Origin: Beroe forskalii
Lineage: Eukaryota; Ctenophora; Nuda; Beroida; Beroidae
NCBI GenBank assembly: GCA_011033025.1
Contig: WFMF01000047.1
Span: forward strand, 62,001-126,000
DNA: 64,000 bases
Reading direction: 5' to 3'
A program made the position numbers and the translations under genes. Below the pieces are notes generated by a model. The model was given only the letters and a program-made list of their open reading frames with translations. It did not search any database and was not told where the DNA came from. Below are positions 24,201-34,149 of the stretch, in pieces. Position 1 is the stretch's first letter. Every line of letters starts with the position of its first letter.

Positions 24201-27200
24201 GCTCAACGAGTCACGTGATCTGGAGGAGAAGATAGACTCCAACACCATCTACTTCGAGTTTAAGCCCGCCACACAGTTCCAGGTGTACAGCAGCGAGCCG
24301 AGTGCGGAGTGCGCCTCGCTCGAGTACCTCATCGTGGAACACCCCCGAGTGAAGCTGCAGAGCGTGGGACGAGTCCTTACATCGTGCTCCGTGCAGAGCG
24401 AACAGATCCACCTCCTGTCCTGCAACATGACCGTGGTCGTGGGTAACGACCTCATCGCAGTCGCGGAGGACCGCAACGAGATCCAGGTGCCGGGATTCAT
24501 CTGGAAAACCGACCTGAACGACATTTCCTGCACGTGCAAGTGCAGGATCAGGAGCGTGAGAGACGGCGCCACGAGGACGGCAGTGGCTAACTTCACCCGG
24601 TCAGATGTGGGAAACAGGGAGTACTCAGTGAATGACAAGGACGGTTATCCGTCCTTCTCGGCGTCCAACACACCCTCTCGAACTAAGGACCCAACGAACG
24701 ACAAACTCCTGGCTGTAATCCTGTCCCTGGGCATCATGGTCGTGTTGATGATCATAGTGACGATATTCCTCTTCATTACGACGCGAGACCTCCGCAAGCG
24801 ACTGAAGAAAGCTCGGCAGGACATGGTGGCTACCGGGGCGTATTCTTTCCGCAACGTTGGCAAAGTGCCACCCCGTTACTCAACAGCACCCCCGCCCGGG
24901 CGCATGGACACTACCAGACTAGACCTGGAGTCGGACGTGTACTCCAGTCTCCATTGCTCACACAACGACTGCAGGTTCTATAACCACACAAACGTTAAAT
25001 TGCCAGACTTTAAGCTGAGGTCCTCAACTTACGAGAGACCTCCCAAGCCGTTGTACCATAAAATCAGTTTCAGTGAGGATGTTCCTTGAAACTATATGAA
25101 GCTGGGGGAGAAGTACCTCCACAGTTTGCGTTTATAATCTGGAGTCCTTGAAAGGAGGATGCGATTGATGAAGAAGAATACCGACTTGAAATGGTTAGGT
25201 TTGAACAAAAATGAAAAACTTTTAGGCCGCAATTCATTCATGTGGATATACGGATATAAGAGAATGAATCATTTCATTACTTCAACGCATGGGAAATTAG
25301 ATGATATTATTTATTCTTTCGACTTCATTCAGTCCAGTTTCTCATAAAATTGAAAAACCTCTGAATTTAAGCAGTCATGCTATTATTATAATCACGTCCG
25401 ATTTACAGAATTACATTACAGAATCTAACCTAGGCGCCCGAGCGAGCAATGTAAGATAAATCAGTAAATCGAAAGGAAGAATTATTGATTTTTACAATTT
25501 AGGTTGAGTGGATGGATGAGCTAGGAGGATGTTAAGAGGATTAGGAGCTGTACAGTCGAAAAGTGGGGTTTGATTTCAACAAGCGTCTCGTAGAAGGCAA
25601 AATTCATGCTTGTCCGCATGATTTTTGTCCAATTCTGTAATTTCAATACCTAGGGCACTGGATGATTTTCTCAGGGGGCCAGCAGGGTTAGTTCCATGGG
25701 TCCATGTTTCATGCAAAATTATAAGCTGTGTTAGCCAACTAAAGATGCTTTAAAGATGAACCAGCTTCGTTAAAATAGAAATGTTAGGTAATGGAGTCTT
25801 TAGAGGTCTATAATAGGAATTTTCTATTTTAATTGTTTGAATGGATTCTTGATATAATTATTTGAATTATTTGAGAAGTTTTTAATGGTAAATTTAAAGC
25901 ATAATATTATGAAGTTATGAGAACTGTCGTTGAGTAAATAAGATTTTGATAATGAACAAGTCATCAAATGCTTGTGTAAGTAACTGTGTACACAGTACTC
26001 GAGTTATCACTTAACAATAACTCACCTATTTACTTTTTTAATAGGTTGACAGTTTACAGTTGGATTGATGGGAATTTGACCGTTTTTGATATTGAAAGTT
26101 CATTGTTTATCTTTCAACGAATCATATTTCGATTTGTGCACTTGTTCAGAATATTTCTCACATTTTTCGATGAGTAAGGCAAAATATTGAATCTAAATGA
26201 AATTTTAATGACTGTTTTTTTTCTAAACTACTTTAATGCTAGACGGGTGTTTTAGCAGAATACTATTTCTCTCCTCACGAGCTGATACAGATCAGGGTGC
26301 ATTGAAGTTGATCATGTCCTTCTCCCTCCGAGAGTAAAGTGTACAATCCAACGCTCTCTCTTTTCACATCCTAAGAGGTCGGCACAGAATTAAACTTGCC
26401 CTTATAGAGAGAGGAAAATGCAGGTCTCAAGACTAGAGCTAAATGCTCCTTACATCCATGGAGAATTATCGTGCTCTAATTGGGTACTATTAGACAATGA
26501 CTCGGTGCATTATCATCCAAATGAAATGAATAATTCAGCACTAATGTAGTATATATTTGAACTACTTGGAATTCGTATATACAGCCAGCTACAGCGCGAT
26601 CTACACGGACCTATAGTCCCCTTGGCCTGACAATATATATATAACGATCATTAGATGTAGATAATAATACATTATACCAATATTCCATTCGCTCACAGAC
26701 AAGTCCTTTACACACGTTGACACACAGACGCACAAGCCCTCACACAATCGAACACACCAACACTCGGACAAAGACAAACCTGCTATAGCACTCACCACAT
26801 TATATATTGTAGTAGAATTTACACACATCTCACTAAACAATAGGGACTCTTGTTGGGGCACTCACAGAGACGGAAACTCAGCGAGACAAAAAGATCACAC
26901 TCCACGTTGACGTGTTTCTTGGGGTAAAAAAGCAAAAACACACAGTAAATTGTGAAGTACCTTCAAAAACACGAACTATAATAAGTGAAGAGGTGTAAAA
27001 TCATGTTTTTATGGTCGAGTAGTAAAATGAAGTGTCTAAGGCTCGAAATTTTGTTACAAGATTATTCAGCAATGATAGGTTATAGGAACTACCTTCCACA
27101 ATCCACAAGGTACATAACGTGGTTACGACGTGACCACTACCTGGCTACCACGTGACTCTCAGTGCAAGGAGGCGAAAAATAATATGAAATATGTACCTAC

Positions 27201-30200
27201 GCATCCCCCCCCCCCCCGGCACCTTGGAACCAGGCAACATTGGACCACTTATCACACTGTTACTATTGTTATAATCTGAATAATGCCCGAGAAAGGTCTA
27301 TTGAGAGGGAATCCCACAGAAATTTATGCTGGGATTCCAGAGAAATGTATGCCCGATGCCGTAATTCCAGAGAAGTTGATCGTGACGTTTCGTGAATTGG
27401 GCTGAATTTCACTGGAGGACAAAACACAATCGGAAAACACACAAAGCCTAAAAACGACGGTCTGACACACTACAACACGGTGATACTACAAACACGGTGA
27501 TTACTACAAACACTGTGATACTACAAACACTGTTATACTACAAACAATGTGATTCTACAAACACTGTGATACTACAAACACTGTGATACTACAAACACTG
27601 TGATACTACAAACACTGTGACAGTTGACACTACAAACACTTTGATACTACAAACACTGTGATACTACAAACACTGTGATACCACATACACGTTGATACTT
27701 CATACACGGTGATACTACAAACACTGTGATACTACAAACACTGTGATACCACATACACGTTGATACTTCATACACGGTGATACTACAAACACTGTGATAC
27801 TACAAACACTGTGATACCACATACACGTTGATACTTCATACACGGTGATACTACAAACACTGTGACAGTTGACACTACAAACACTGTGACAGTTGACACT
27901 ACGAACACTGTGATACTACAAACACGGTGATACTACAAACACTTTGATACTACAAACACGGTGATACTACAAACACTTTGATACTACAAACACTATGATA
28001 CTACAAACACTATGATACCACAAACACTATGATACTACAAACACTGTGATACTACAAACACTGCCCACCTGACGTTGCATCCAGGTGTTTGGTCGGTGTT
28101 ATCCTGTCTGTAGAGGATCGCAGGGAGATTAGGCCGGGACTGGTGGGCCGTGAGGACTGGGGTCGTCTCAGCCACGAAGCAGTAGAACTGAACCGTGAAG
28201 AACATGTTCCTGAAATAGTGTCAATCTGTAGAAGACGATAAGACAATAGTCAAATATCAGGCAAAGCCAGCTCCGAACAGGCCTCTTTAAACTACTAAGC
28301 CATCATCCATACATATATAAAAGTGATGTCTTGCTAATTCACCGCGGGGGTACCATCGCCCTATAATACTCACTACCCTTATAACTTTATAAGACAACCA
28401 ATAGGACCACCAGATTCATCTTAAAGGGCTTCCATAGGGGAGTACCTTGAATGACCCTATATAAGTATATGAGTACCGTATCCTATCTCTCTCCAAACTG
28501 CCGTCTACCAGCCTGTAAATAGCGTTACCTGACTGGAGGCTGTTTGCTGAAGGAGACTGCCAGGAACTGGAACACCACGTTGTTACACGTCCTGGTGTCG
28601 TTCTTCTCCAGGGCAGGCGAGTACACGTAGTGCTTGGAGAGATCCAGCTCCATGGCCGGTCTACCGTCACTGTCCACGATGTCAGGGAACCCGGCGTTGT
28701 GGATCTCAGCATACGCTGCCTTCTCTAAGTCCTGGGGAGTGGGGATCTGGGGAGTGGGGAGTGGGGAGTGAGGGAATGGGGATTGGTGGAGTGGGGACTG
28801 GGGAGTGAGGGAGTGGGGATCTGGGGATTGGGGGAGTGGGGAGTGAGGGAGTGGGGATTGGTGGAGTGGGGACTAGGGAGTGGGGATTTGGGGAGTGGGG
28901 AGTGGGGAGTGAGGGAGTGGGGATTGGGGAGTGAGGGAGTGGGGATTGGGGGAGTGGGGATTGGGGGACTGGGGAGTGAGGGAGTGGGGATTGGGGGAGT
29001 GGGGACTGGGGAGTGAGGGATTGGGGAAGTGGGGACTGGGGAGTGAGGGAGTGGGGATCTGGGGATTGGGGGAGTGGGGAGTGAGGGAGTGGGGATTGGT
29101 GGAGTGGGGACTGGGGAGTGAGGGACTGGGGAGTGAGAGAGTGGGGATTGAGGAAAGGGGATCTGGGGATTGAGGAAATGGGGACTGGGGAGTGAGGGAG
29201 TGGGGATTGGGGGTAAGGGGATCTGGGGATTGAGGAAATGGGGAGTGGTGAGTGAGGGAGTGGGGATTGGGGAAAGGGGATCTGGGATTGAGGAAATGGG
29301 GAGTGGGGAGTGAGGGAGTGGGGATTGGGGAAAGAGGATTAGGGGGTTGAGGAAATGGGGAGTGGGGAGTGAGGGAGTGGGGATCTGGGGATTGGGGGAG
29401 TGGGGAGTGAGGGAGTGGGGATTGGTGGAGTGGGGACTGGGGAGTCAGGGAGTGGGGATTGGGGACTGGGGACTGGGGAGTGAGGGGTGGGGATTGGGGG
29501 AGTTGGGGATTGGGGTTGAGGAAATGGGGAGTGGGGAGTGGGGATTGGGAGTTAGGGATTTGGGGGGGAGTGGGAGTTGAGGGAGTGGGGATTGGGGGAT
29601 CAGTGGGTTGAGGAAATGGGGAGTGGGGGAGTGGGAGTGGAGATTGGGGAGTGGGGTGGGGATTGGGAGTTAGGGGTGGGGATTTTGGGAGTTAGGGAAG
29701 TGGGGATTGGGGAGTGAGGATTGGAGATTGGGGGAGTGAAAATCGTTGAGAGAATGAAATGTCCTAATGTTAATCAATAATCGCGTATCAGACCTTTGAA
29801 TGACTTTAAAAATTCATAAGGAAAATAAAAATCCTACTTAGGGTACCTGAGGTCGTATGTCTTGCTGGAAAGACGGCTTGATATCAAACTGCGCCATGTT
29901 TTCCCCCACGAGAGACGGTTGAAGAGGCACTGATTTCTGCTGGGCACTATGCGCAACCTGGACACTCGGGATCTGCTCCTGAAAGCTGGGTGCGGCGCGC
30001 TGCTTCTTTGACACCTCCTCTACCTCTATAGTGGGAATCTCAAAGGTCTGAGCTGACTCCGTCTTCAGAGCGCCGCGTTGTGGCGTGCTTTGGTGTGGTG
30101 CGGCGTGGTGGGCGGGCGGGGCGAGGTGTGATACGGGGGCTGGTCCATCAAAGGTCACCTCCAGATCAGGGCGTGGTAGGTGGGTTGAGGAGAAGGTGGC

Positions 30201-31421
30201 GTCTAGTGCTTCCCGACTCAAATACGTAACATCCGCCTACAGAGAGAAAAGAAAGTGAGATACAAGCGGGGCAGTATGCGAGATTGTGTATGAGTGTGTG
30301 TAAATTGGTGAGCATGCGCGTCAAGTAAAGCTCACTAGGGGGTAACATGAACGGTAGTAGTATGGCTTGATGAAAAACGTGTGGTGCAAATCCTCAATTA
30401 ATGATTCCAACACGTGACTTGGATTTCATGCCATGATACCGAAACTTCCACTCTATTTCATGGATGAGACTCGAGAGTTGACTCAGTCTCTAAAGTACAT
30501 TTAGCAAGCAAATGAAGGCAGTGCGTGTAAAGTGCTCTTAAAGGCCCCCGACCGAGAAATTTCAAATTTTAATTTTCCATTTTTTATGGTGGAATGTGTT
30601 CTTATAGGTGAAATATCAACACTAAGGGCGAAAATCCGGTTTCTATATGATGATCCTAGCCGCTAATAGCTAATTCAGTTACGAAATTCTTCAAAGGGCA
30701 GCAGGATTTTCCCTGTAGTGTAGCCAATATTTCCCCGTACGTGATGATGATACGTATCACATTACAGTGCATGTTGCATGTTATTCTAACAAAATATATG
30801 CAGGGCAACAGTGGATATTCAAGCAGTAAATTGAAATGCAATTATTGATCGGTAAAAATGATTTGACATACTCGGCAACCATTTTATCTTTTAGACAACA
30901 TTCCGACCTACTGACCAAAAAAACTTTGGTCAAAATTGATTGTTCAGAAGTCTAATTATGAGGCATCAAAGATTGCCGTTTATTCAAGTTATGGTATGTA
31001 AACATGAATTCTCTGCTGCCCGACCTATTTTCAATTGCTCATAGCAGCTAAACTAATTAGAATTAGAGGGTGGGACAAAGTACATTGTACTTCACGCCCT
31101 AAGATCTATAGAATTAGCCAAAGTCAAAATTTTGCGTTCGGGGGCCTTTAAGATAGCTAGAGTGTTGGGTAATGAATTGATCATTAATAGCAAAACCTCA
31201 AGTAAACGCTCCATGTGTGATATACTGACTGTGAAAATGAATAGGAACAAACGAATATAACCTTTCACGAAGAGATCTATTCAATAAGTTAGTACAGCAT
31301 CTATTCATAACTGTACCAATCGTTAGATAGAAACAACAAGGTAGAAAGTGGATGGAAAATAGACTGATACCTCTTGCTTAATGAGCCTGAACATTACTGC
31401 GGCTTCTTTTTTAGTGTCCAT
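12217..31421 (-). CDS. NPHP4: Nephrocystin-4 (C-terminal two-thirds, 12 exons)
   Basis: This encodes the ciliary transition-zone scaffold nephrocystin-4, which in animals works with NPHP1 and RPGRIP1L to gate the cilium base. Exons in transcript order: 31371-31421, 29847-30236, 28529-28731, 28069-28209, 18363-18498, 18061-18187, 16581-16728, 16020-16301, 14369-14552, 13470-13753, 13083-13254, 12217-12672. All junctions are GT-AG and agree in phase; the product is about 857 residues. Family landmarks, in order: a QEADVTYLSREALDATF segment, VVFQFLAVSF, FFTVQFYCF, LIDLWNADSLFHVGS, LHLRVANVG, RKMERMEAVRRAQDA, YFEVHYRNTASSTQEFYLSW, WEVELYSLKRVDMSAVVG, and a final Ig-like domain with ISFTNPYTTTKTFRLKTNKP and YILVFVND. 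The part matching roughly the first 590 residues of human NPHP4 was not found. The first listed exon opens with an in-frame ATG directly after its acceptor, so it is either internal or the start of a short form. Two plus-strand genes lie inside the 9.6-kb intron at 18499-28068. Confidence 0.93.
12664..12800. repeat. Three tandem copies of the last NPHP4 splice acceptor
   Basis: A unit of about 52 bases containing CACCTGAGGGAGGCGTTAG occurs three times, starting near 12670, 12719 and 12770. On the minus strand each copy reads CGCCTCCCTCAG followed by GTG. The true acceptor of the last NPHP4 exon (12672/12673) is therefore preceded by two near-identical decoy acceptors. Confidence 0.85.
14683..16060. 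repeat. 56-bp minisatellite containing an NPHP4 exon end and splice donor
   Basis: About 24 copies of a 56-bp unit, some trimmed or fused. On the minus strand every full unit holds the last 35-38 bases of the NPHP4 exon at 16020-16301 (encoding EFYLSWDAPDIR), then the donor GTGAGTAGGGGAGTC, then CACACAG or CACCCAG directly before the next exon piece. The array starts at the true exon and fills most of the following intron. The unit length is not a multiple of three and each donor brings an in-frame TGA, so read-through cannot be coding. Each unit looks like a 35-base mini-exon with its own acceptor and donor. Confidence 0.92.
16740..16815. other. Cluster of CACGTG E-box motifs in an NPHP4 intron
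   Basis: Three copies of TCACGTG and two partial versions (ATCACGTT, TTACGTGG) lie within 75 bases, just upstream of the acceptor at 16729 on the minus strand. CACGTG is a bHLH-zip site, but the tight spacing of ATCACGTG could equally be a decayed short tandem repeat. No nearby promoter is apparent. Confidence 0.4.
17255..17992. mobile_element. 738-bp TIR element of the TTAGGAGGTGTATTTAT family
   Basis: The left end is TTAGGAGGTGTATTTATGG. The right end, reverse-complemented, is TTAGCTGAGTGTATTTATG, followed by GGTGAAATTTTGG and TTTTGGTAGGTTGAAAAT. The same terminal sequences flank the much shorter element at 57054-57244, so the two are members of one family. This copy carries about 430 bases of unrelated, less AT-rich internal sequence with an open minus-strand frame (17567-17938) that I do not recognise. 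It lies in the NPHP4 intron between the exons at 16728 and 18061. Confidence 0.7.
17985..18075. repeat. About 37-bp repeat at an NPHP4 exon end
   Basis: The phrase CTAAGACA(C/T)TTGGCA, which on the minus strand is the last bases of the exon 18061-18187, recurs in decayed form at 17988 and 18028. The spacer, close to AGCCTTTCTTTTGACAC, is also repeated. It is a three-copy tandem duplication that spans the splice donor. Confidence 0.65.
19566..19573 (+). promoter_or_regulatory. TATA box (TATATAAG)
   Basis: TATATAAG lies 46 bases upstream of the ATG at 19619. A start of transcription about 30 bases downstream would give a very short leader ending CCACACCATG. It supports a real transcription unit for the secreted protein here. 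Confidence 0.6.
19619..20457 (+). CDS. Secreted two-part protein with disrupted frame (possible pseudogene)
   Basis: The first open frame (19619-20062, 147 residues) begins with a clear signal peptide (core STVMILVVLAVQLTAS). A Cys-rich segment follows, with six cysteines between residues 28 and 77, then a Pro/Ser/Glu linker. The sequence after about 20001 makes protein sense only in a second frame (FIDFPLDTTPLQIRIDG, then NFRDTKYLDRVDVSF, to about 20180). After that it makes sense only in a third frame (MGKCNGTKLLFPKDIP, then ITLDCNGVRVADIAF, ending ASDFYRAAPMNAL at 20457). The last two frames look like one domain of about 130 residues broken by an indel. The second break cannot be an intron because the frames abut. 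The first could be, from a weak GTTCAC donor. This may be a young pseudogene, a polymorphic allele or assembly error. I do not recognise the domain with confidence. It is nested in the large NPHP4 intron, on the opposite strand, and has its own TATA box. Confidence 0.55.
20458..22139. other. No gene seen (inside the large NPHP4 intron)
   Basis: The 3' flank of the secreted-protein gene and AT-rich sequence. Short open frames on both strands lack splice-site support, domain character or codon bias. No repeat structure of note was found. Confidence 0.5.
22140..22269. mobile_element. 130-bp hairpin MITE
   Basis: The left end GGTGTGTCAACCTTTTGTGG continues with CGCGCTTGGGTACTTTTTTG. The right end is its reverse complement with a few mismatches (CAAGCGCGCC, AAAAGGTCGACACACC). 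The arms are about 45 bases with a short AT-rich loop containing GCGCG motifs. It is non-coding. Confidence 0.75.
23126..23238 (+). promoter_or_regulatory. Candidate promoter: paired TCACGTGA sites and a TATA box
   Basis: Two perfect palindromic E-boxes TCACGTGA lie at 23126-23133 and 23148-23155, 22 bases apart (about two helical turns). TATATAAG follows at 23231-23238. A donor-like GTGAGT near 23312 and a strong acceptor (CTCTCAG) at 23827-23833 suggest a 5' UTR intron of about 520 bases before the membrane-protein CDS. An alternative TATATAAG sits at 23060-23067. The start site is inferred. Confidence 0.45.
23841..23846 (+). promoter_or_regulatory. Minimal start-stop uORF (ATG TAA)
   Basis: Just after the inferred 5' UTR acceptor the leader reads ATGTAATGCGATG. 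An AUG followed at once by UAA is overlapped by a second out-of-frame AUG at 23846, and the main AUG is at 23851. AUG-stop elements stall or recycle scanning ribosomes in known cases, so this may limit translation of the membrane protein. That effect is inference. Confidence 0.5.
23851..25089 (+). CDS. Orphan single-pass type I membrane protein
   Basis: A 412-residue, single-exon coding region with strong GC-rich codon bias. I do not recognise the family. The start is the ATG at 23851 because it begins a signal peptide (APLFVLLLLLHSDEVTA). The open frame also extends nine codons upstream but has no ATG there. The ectodomain (about residues 20-280) has about nine cysteines, ending in a compact SCTCKCR, and four N-glycosylation sequons (NRT, NES, NMT, NFT). 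One membrane segment lies near residues 286-311 (AVILSLGIMVVLMIIVTIFL), followed by a basic stop-transfer stretch. The tail of about 100 residues has short interaction motifs: a PPRY (PPxY, WW-domain ligand) near residue 340, YSSL and YHKI (YxxPhi sorting signals), and proline-rich PPPG and RPPKP. It therefore looks like a surface receptor or adhesion protein. The gene is nested on the opposite strand in the 9.6-kb NPHP4 intron. Confidence 0.85.
   Translation: MLAPLFVLLLLLHSDEVTAVQPAHQYVILRVKDPATFQTTSAQFKLRQLANQPDDAWNCMDGPNPISYTVNRTMKMLARSIDVKVGKSVECLGIKVSVVVGQQIPVWQGEAIHCPGLLNESRDLEEKIDSNTIYFEFKPATQFQVYSSEPSAECASLEYLIVEHPRVKLQSVGRVLTSCSVQSEQIHLLSCNMTVVVGNDLIAVAEDRNEIQVPGFIWKTDLNDISCTCKCRIRSVRDGATRTAVANFTRSDVGNREYSVNDKDGYPSFSASNTPSRTKDPTNDKLLAVILSLGIMVVLMIIVTIFLFITTRDLRKRLKKARQDMVATGAYSFRNVGKVPPRYSTAPPPGRMDTTRLDLESDVYSSLHCSHNDCRFYNHTNVKLPDFKLRSSTYERPPKPLYHKISFSEDVP
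25090..27460. other. No gene seen (inside the large NPHP4 intron)
   Basis: The 3' flank of the membrane-protein gene, then AT-rich intronic sequence. There is a run of about 14 C at 27207. GTTACGACGTGACC and CTGGCTACCACGTGAC near 27120-27155 are E-box-like. No exon on either strand could be supported. Confidence 0.5.
27465..28062. repeat. 18-bp minisatellite abutting an NPHP4 splice donor
   Basis: About 33 copies of a unit close to ACTACAAACACTGTGAT, with variants such as CATACACGTTGATACTT in higher-order blocks of about 75 bases that repeat three times. On the minus strand the array begins about 5 bases after the donor of the exon 28069-28209. Confidence 0.9.
28733..29745. repeat. G-rich minisatellite abutting an NPHP4 splice acceptor
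   Basis: About 1 kb of alternating GGGGAGT, GAGGGAGT and GGGGATTG blocks on the plus strand. On the minus strand it supplies the C-rich tract (CACTCCCCACTCCCCAG) that ends exactly at the acceptor of the exon 28529-28731. Runs of four G with 1-5 base loops give strong G-quadruplex potential on the plus strand. The long Trp/Gly open frames here are repeat artefacts. Confidence 0.9.
30542..31147. mobile_element. 606-bp non-autonomous TIR element with TTAA target duplication
   Basis: The terminal inverted repeats are AGGCCCCCGACCGAGAAATT at the left and, reverse-complemented, AGGCCCCCGAACGCAAAATT at the right. Both sides are flanked by TTAA (30538-30541 and 31148-31151). A TTAA target site is typical of piggyBac-type transposition. 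There is no transposase frame inside. It lies in the NPHP4 intron between the exons at 30236 and 31371. Confidence 0.8.
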
Positions 31422-32878
31422 CTGAAATGAAGAATTCAGGATGTTTAAAGAGCTGCTATTCATAACGATTAAATCACAATCTTAATTCGTCAATTTTCTC
31501 AATACCAAATAGGGTTTGGTTCATGGTTGTCCGAAAATCGCAAATATCTCATATTCCATCGGATTCCATAATATTTACATGTGCACACTATTTCTTTTCA
31601 GAGCTAGTGTTTTTGAACTTTTGACAGTCGTGTCTTTGATCACTACACAAGCAATGTGTTAATTCAGACGCGGGTTTTCTAAATTCTAACGTGAAGTTCA
31701 CGACTCTTTTGTAACTCGCCCCAGGACCCGTTGGGTCCTTGGACTCGTATCACAGACTTACATCCGGTACTCGGCCTTCCGCTCTCGCACAGGAAGCAAG
31801 TCTAGAATCTCCCGCTGGGTTTTCTTGCATACGGTCTCACAACATGCTAAGCCAGCAAAGGGGAGGGGGTTCCAGCCCCTGATATGATGATTCATTATTG
31901 AAGAGGTGGCGCCGAATAGATGGTACACATGGCAAAACCATAACCGTGTTTATTTCATAACAATGATCTTTTTTAATTAACAATTTTCAATGTAATTCTT
32001 TTTACAAACCTCACTTCTACTTTCACTTTATCTTCATACCATCTCAAGTATTAGTACACTTCCGAGTAACACGATGCTCATGGAAATGCCTCAACACTAA
32101 CAGAATGCCTCAATTCAGGATTGTAATTAAAACGAAATGTTCTCAGTTCATACCAATTACCCACACATCAGATAACAGTACAAAGTGCAGGGGATCAACT
32201 ATAATTTTGAATACTTTCCTTCCAACAAATACACCATCGTCTATCGAGTATGGAATACATTTACAACTTAGACGATGCCTTTATGATCAAAACAGCCCAA
32301 AACTCCAGAGCTCCAAGCAAAGCTCAAAACATTGAAATGAATCATGATTCGAGAAAGATTATATTTTAAGGAGGTTAAGTTGATGGATTGTGAGATAAGT
32401 GCTCGGAAAGTGACCTTGTTATCAAGTGTATATTATTTTTCTTACGAATAGTGAGGGCAATTGTCAATCCTCTTTCTATAGAATATCTCTGATAATCGAC
32501 ATTATTTCATTTCTAATAGCCAGTTATTATACACAAAATAAGACAATGATCAGAGCTTCAGAAGTGAAGAAATCGCCATGCCATGTTTATCGGTTTCTTT
32601 ATCATTGAGGCTCAAGATTTACCAAATAAAAAGATACTATACATGCCCCTGGCTGTAACAGGTTAACTAAGTATACCTAGTAAGGTCGTGAGGTATCATA
32701 TAAACGAGTAAAACGTAACAATTATCAATCGAGCACAGCAAGTTGTCCAGTATGTGACAATGGGGCTAGGAAGTTTACAACAATAGGAGATCATGTGTGT
32801 GTTTATATATTGTATGAAGTATAGGATAAACCTGGCACCTAAATATTGTCGTAGCAACAGAAGTAGGGGGAATGCAAC

Positions 32879-33001
32879 CTGTCTTTAGTACGGAACAGAC
32901 TGCTCACAGTCAGTAGCCGCTTAACAGTGATGTCATGGCCATGTCTGACAGGGGGACACTGATCACAGGAAACGTACTGCTTCACGGACAGAACGTGGTA
33001 A
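32879..33001 (-). CDS. Possible isolated exon, unknown gene
   Basis: On the minus strand, CGTATAGCAG could be an acceptor and AG/GTTGCA a donor. They bound 41 codons including VKQYVSCDQCPPVRHGHDIT with a CxxC motif. Its phase (2 in, 2 out) does not fit the next NPHP4 exon at 31371-31421, and it does not resemble NPHP4. It could be a missed exon of another gene or chance. Confidence 0.2.
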
Positions 33002-33552
33002 CTGCTATACGTTTTACTACTTACTTACATATGGAAATGTGGACTTGATGCAATTATTATTCGAGGAGGTAGCACTACTTTTAGTCGGTTTTACATCATC
33101 AATTAAATTCTCAAATTACCAGTCAAAGTAATTAGATATCAATCAGAAGATCAGAATAAAGATCAAAAAGGATCTTACTATGCTCACCGCCGTTATTCAC
33201 GTACTTTTCACATTTCCATGTTTATCTTAAATGGTAGCATGAAGGTTATGAGGATACCAGAGCTGAAATCTAAGAAGGAACTAGATAGGTTCATGCTGGC
33301 GCACTGCGAAACGTAATACACACACCCATGCACATCAATCAAAATCACGAGTCAAGAATTCAAAGTGTTTTCATCAAGTATTGAGAATACTATGCTTAAG
33401 CCTTAAATCTTACTAATTCGTAGTGTAGTGAAGATATTTTCGATATCTTTGGTTTGATTACTCAAATTTGGTTTTGAATTTCCGGTTATTTTGTCAAATA
33501 TTAGTCCTGTCCATAATCCACTGAAATCTTACGATGAGGCTACGGGGCGGTG

Positions 33553-33665
33553 GCAATGGGGAAAAATGGGGTAAAATGGGGAAAAATGGGGACTTTTTTC
33601 ATGGGGAATTTAGCTTTTTCCAACTGAAAAATTCCCCATTTTTCCCCATTATTCCCCATTTTTTA
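33553..33665. repeat. ATGGGG/CCCCAT hairpin
   Basis: Four copies of ATGGGGAAAA-type repeats face copies of TTTTCCCCAT across a short spacer. This gives an inverted repeat of about 110 bases made of short tandem units. Confidence 0.7.
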
Positions 33666-34149
33666 TTTCACCTTAAGTTCAAGTAGGATTGAATTGTAGA
33701 GCAATGTATTCACTTTATAAATGATCATCAAACATCAAAATTTCATTTTGGATGGTATCATAATGATCTTGATATGAATAATTAGATAATAATTAATAAG
33801 ATGATTTGCGGTCAATGATTTTCAGTAAAATTTAGATGTTTGGACGAAAGAATTACTGGTGTAGGCCGCTTCAGAACACCTATCTTTGAACACGCATTGC
33901 ATCCAGCATATGGGACCTGTATCACTGGGCTCTGTCACAAATTGACTCACATGATATCATGAACTCCTAATCATGAAATCCCTGTTCTAATCCATAGATA
34001 ATGTATGCCTTTGGACCAATTGGTATTCTAACTATCTAGGGAAACAGAAATATCAATGTTGCATATTCAAAAGAGTGAAAGGACGTTTTCTTCACCGGGC
34101 CTGGCGCAGTTCTTCTACTTCATATCTGACCAGATATATAGTTGGCACT

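Noticed and set aside
23851-25089. Ephrin identity for the membrane protein
   Set aside because: First considered, but no ephrin cupredoxin-like motifs are visible and the cysteine pattern does not fit.
28768-29580. Long Trp/Gly-rich open frames (repeats of REWGLGEWG)
   Set aside because: They are by-products of the G-rich minisatellite in an NPHP4 intron; no start context or splice support.
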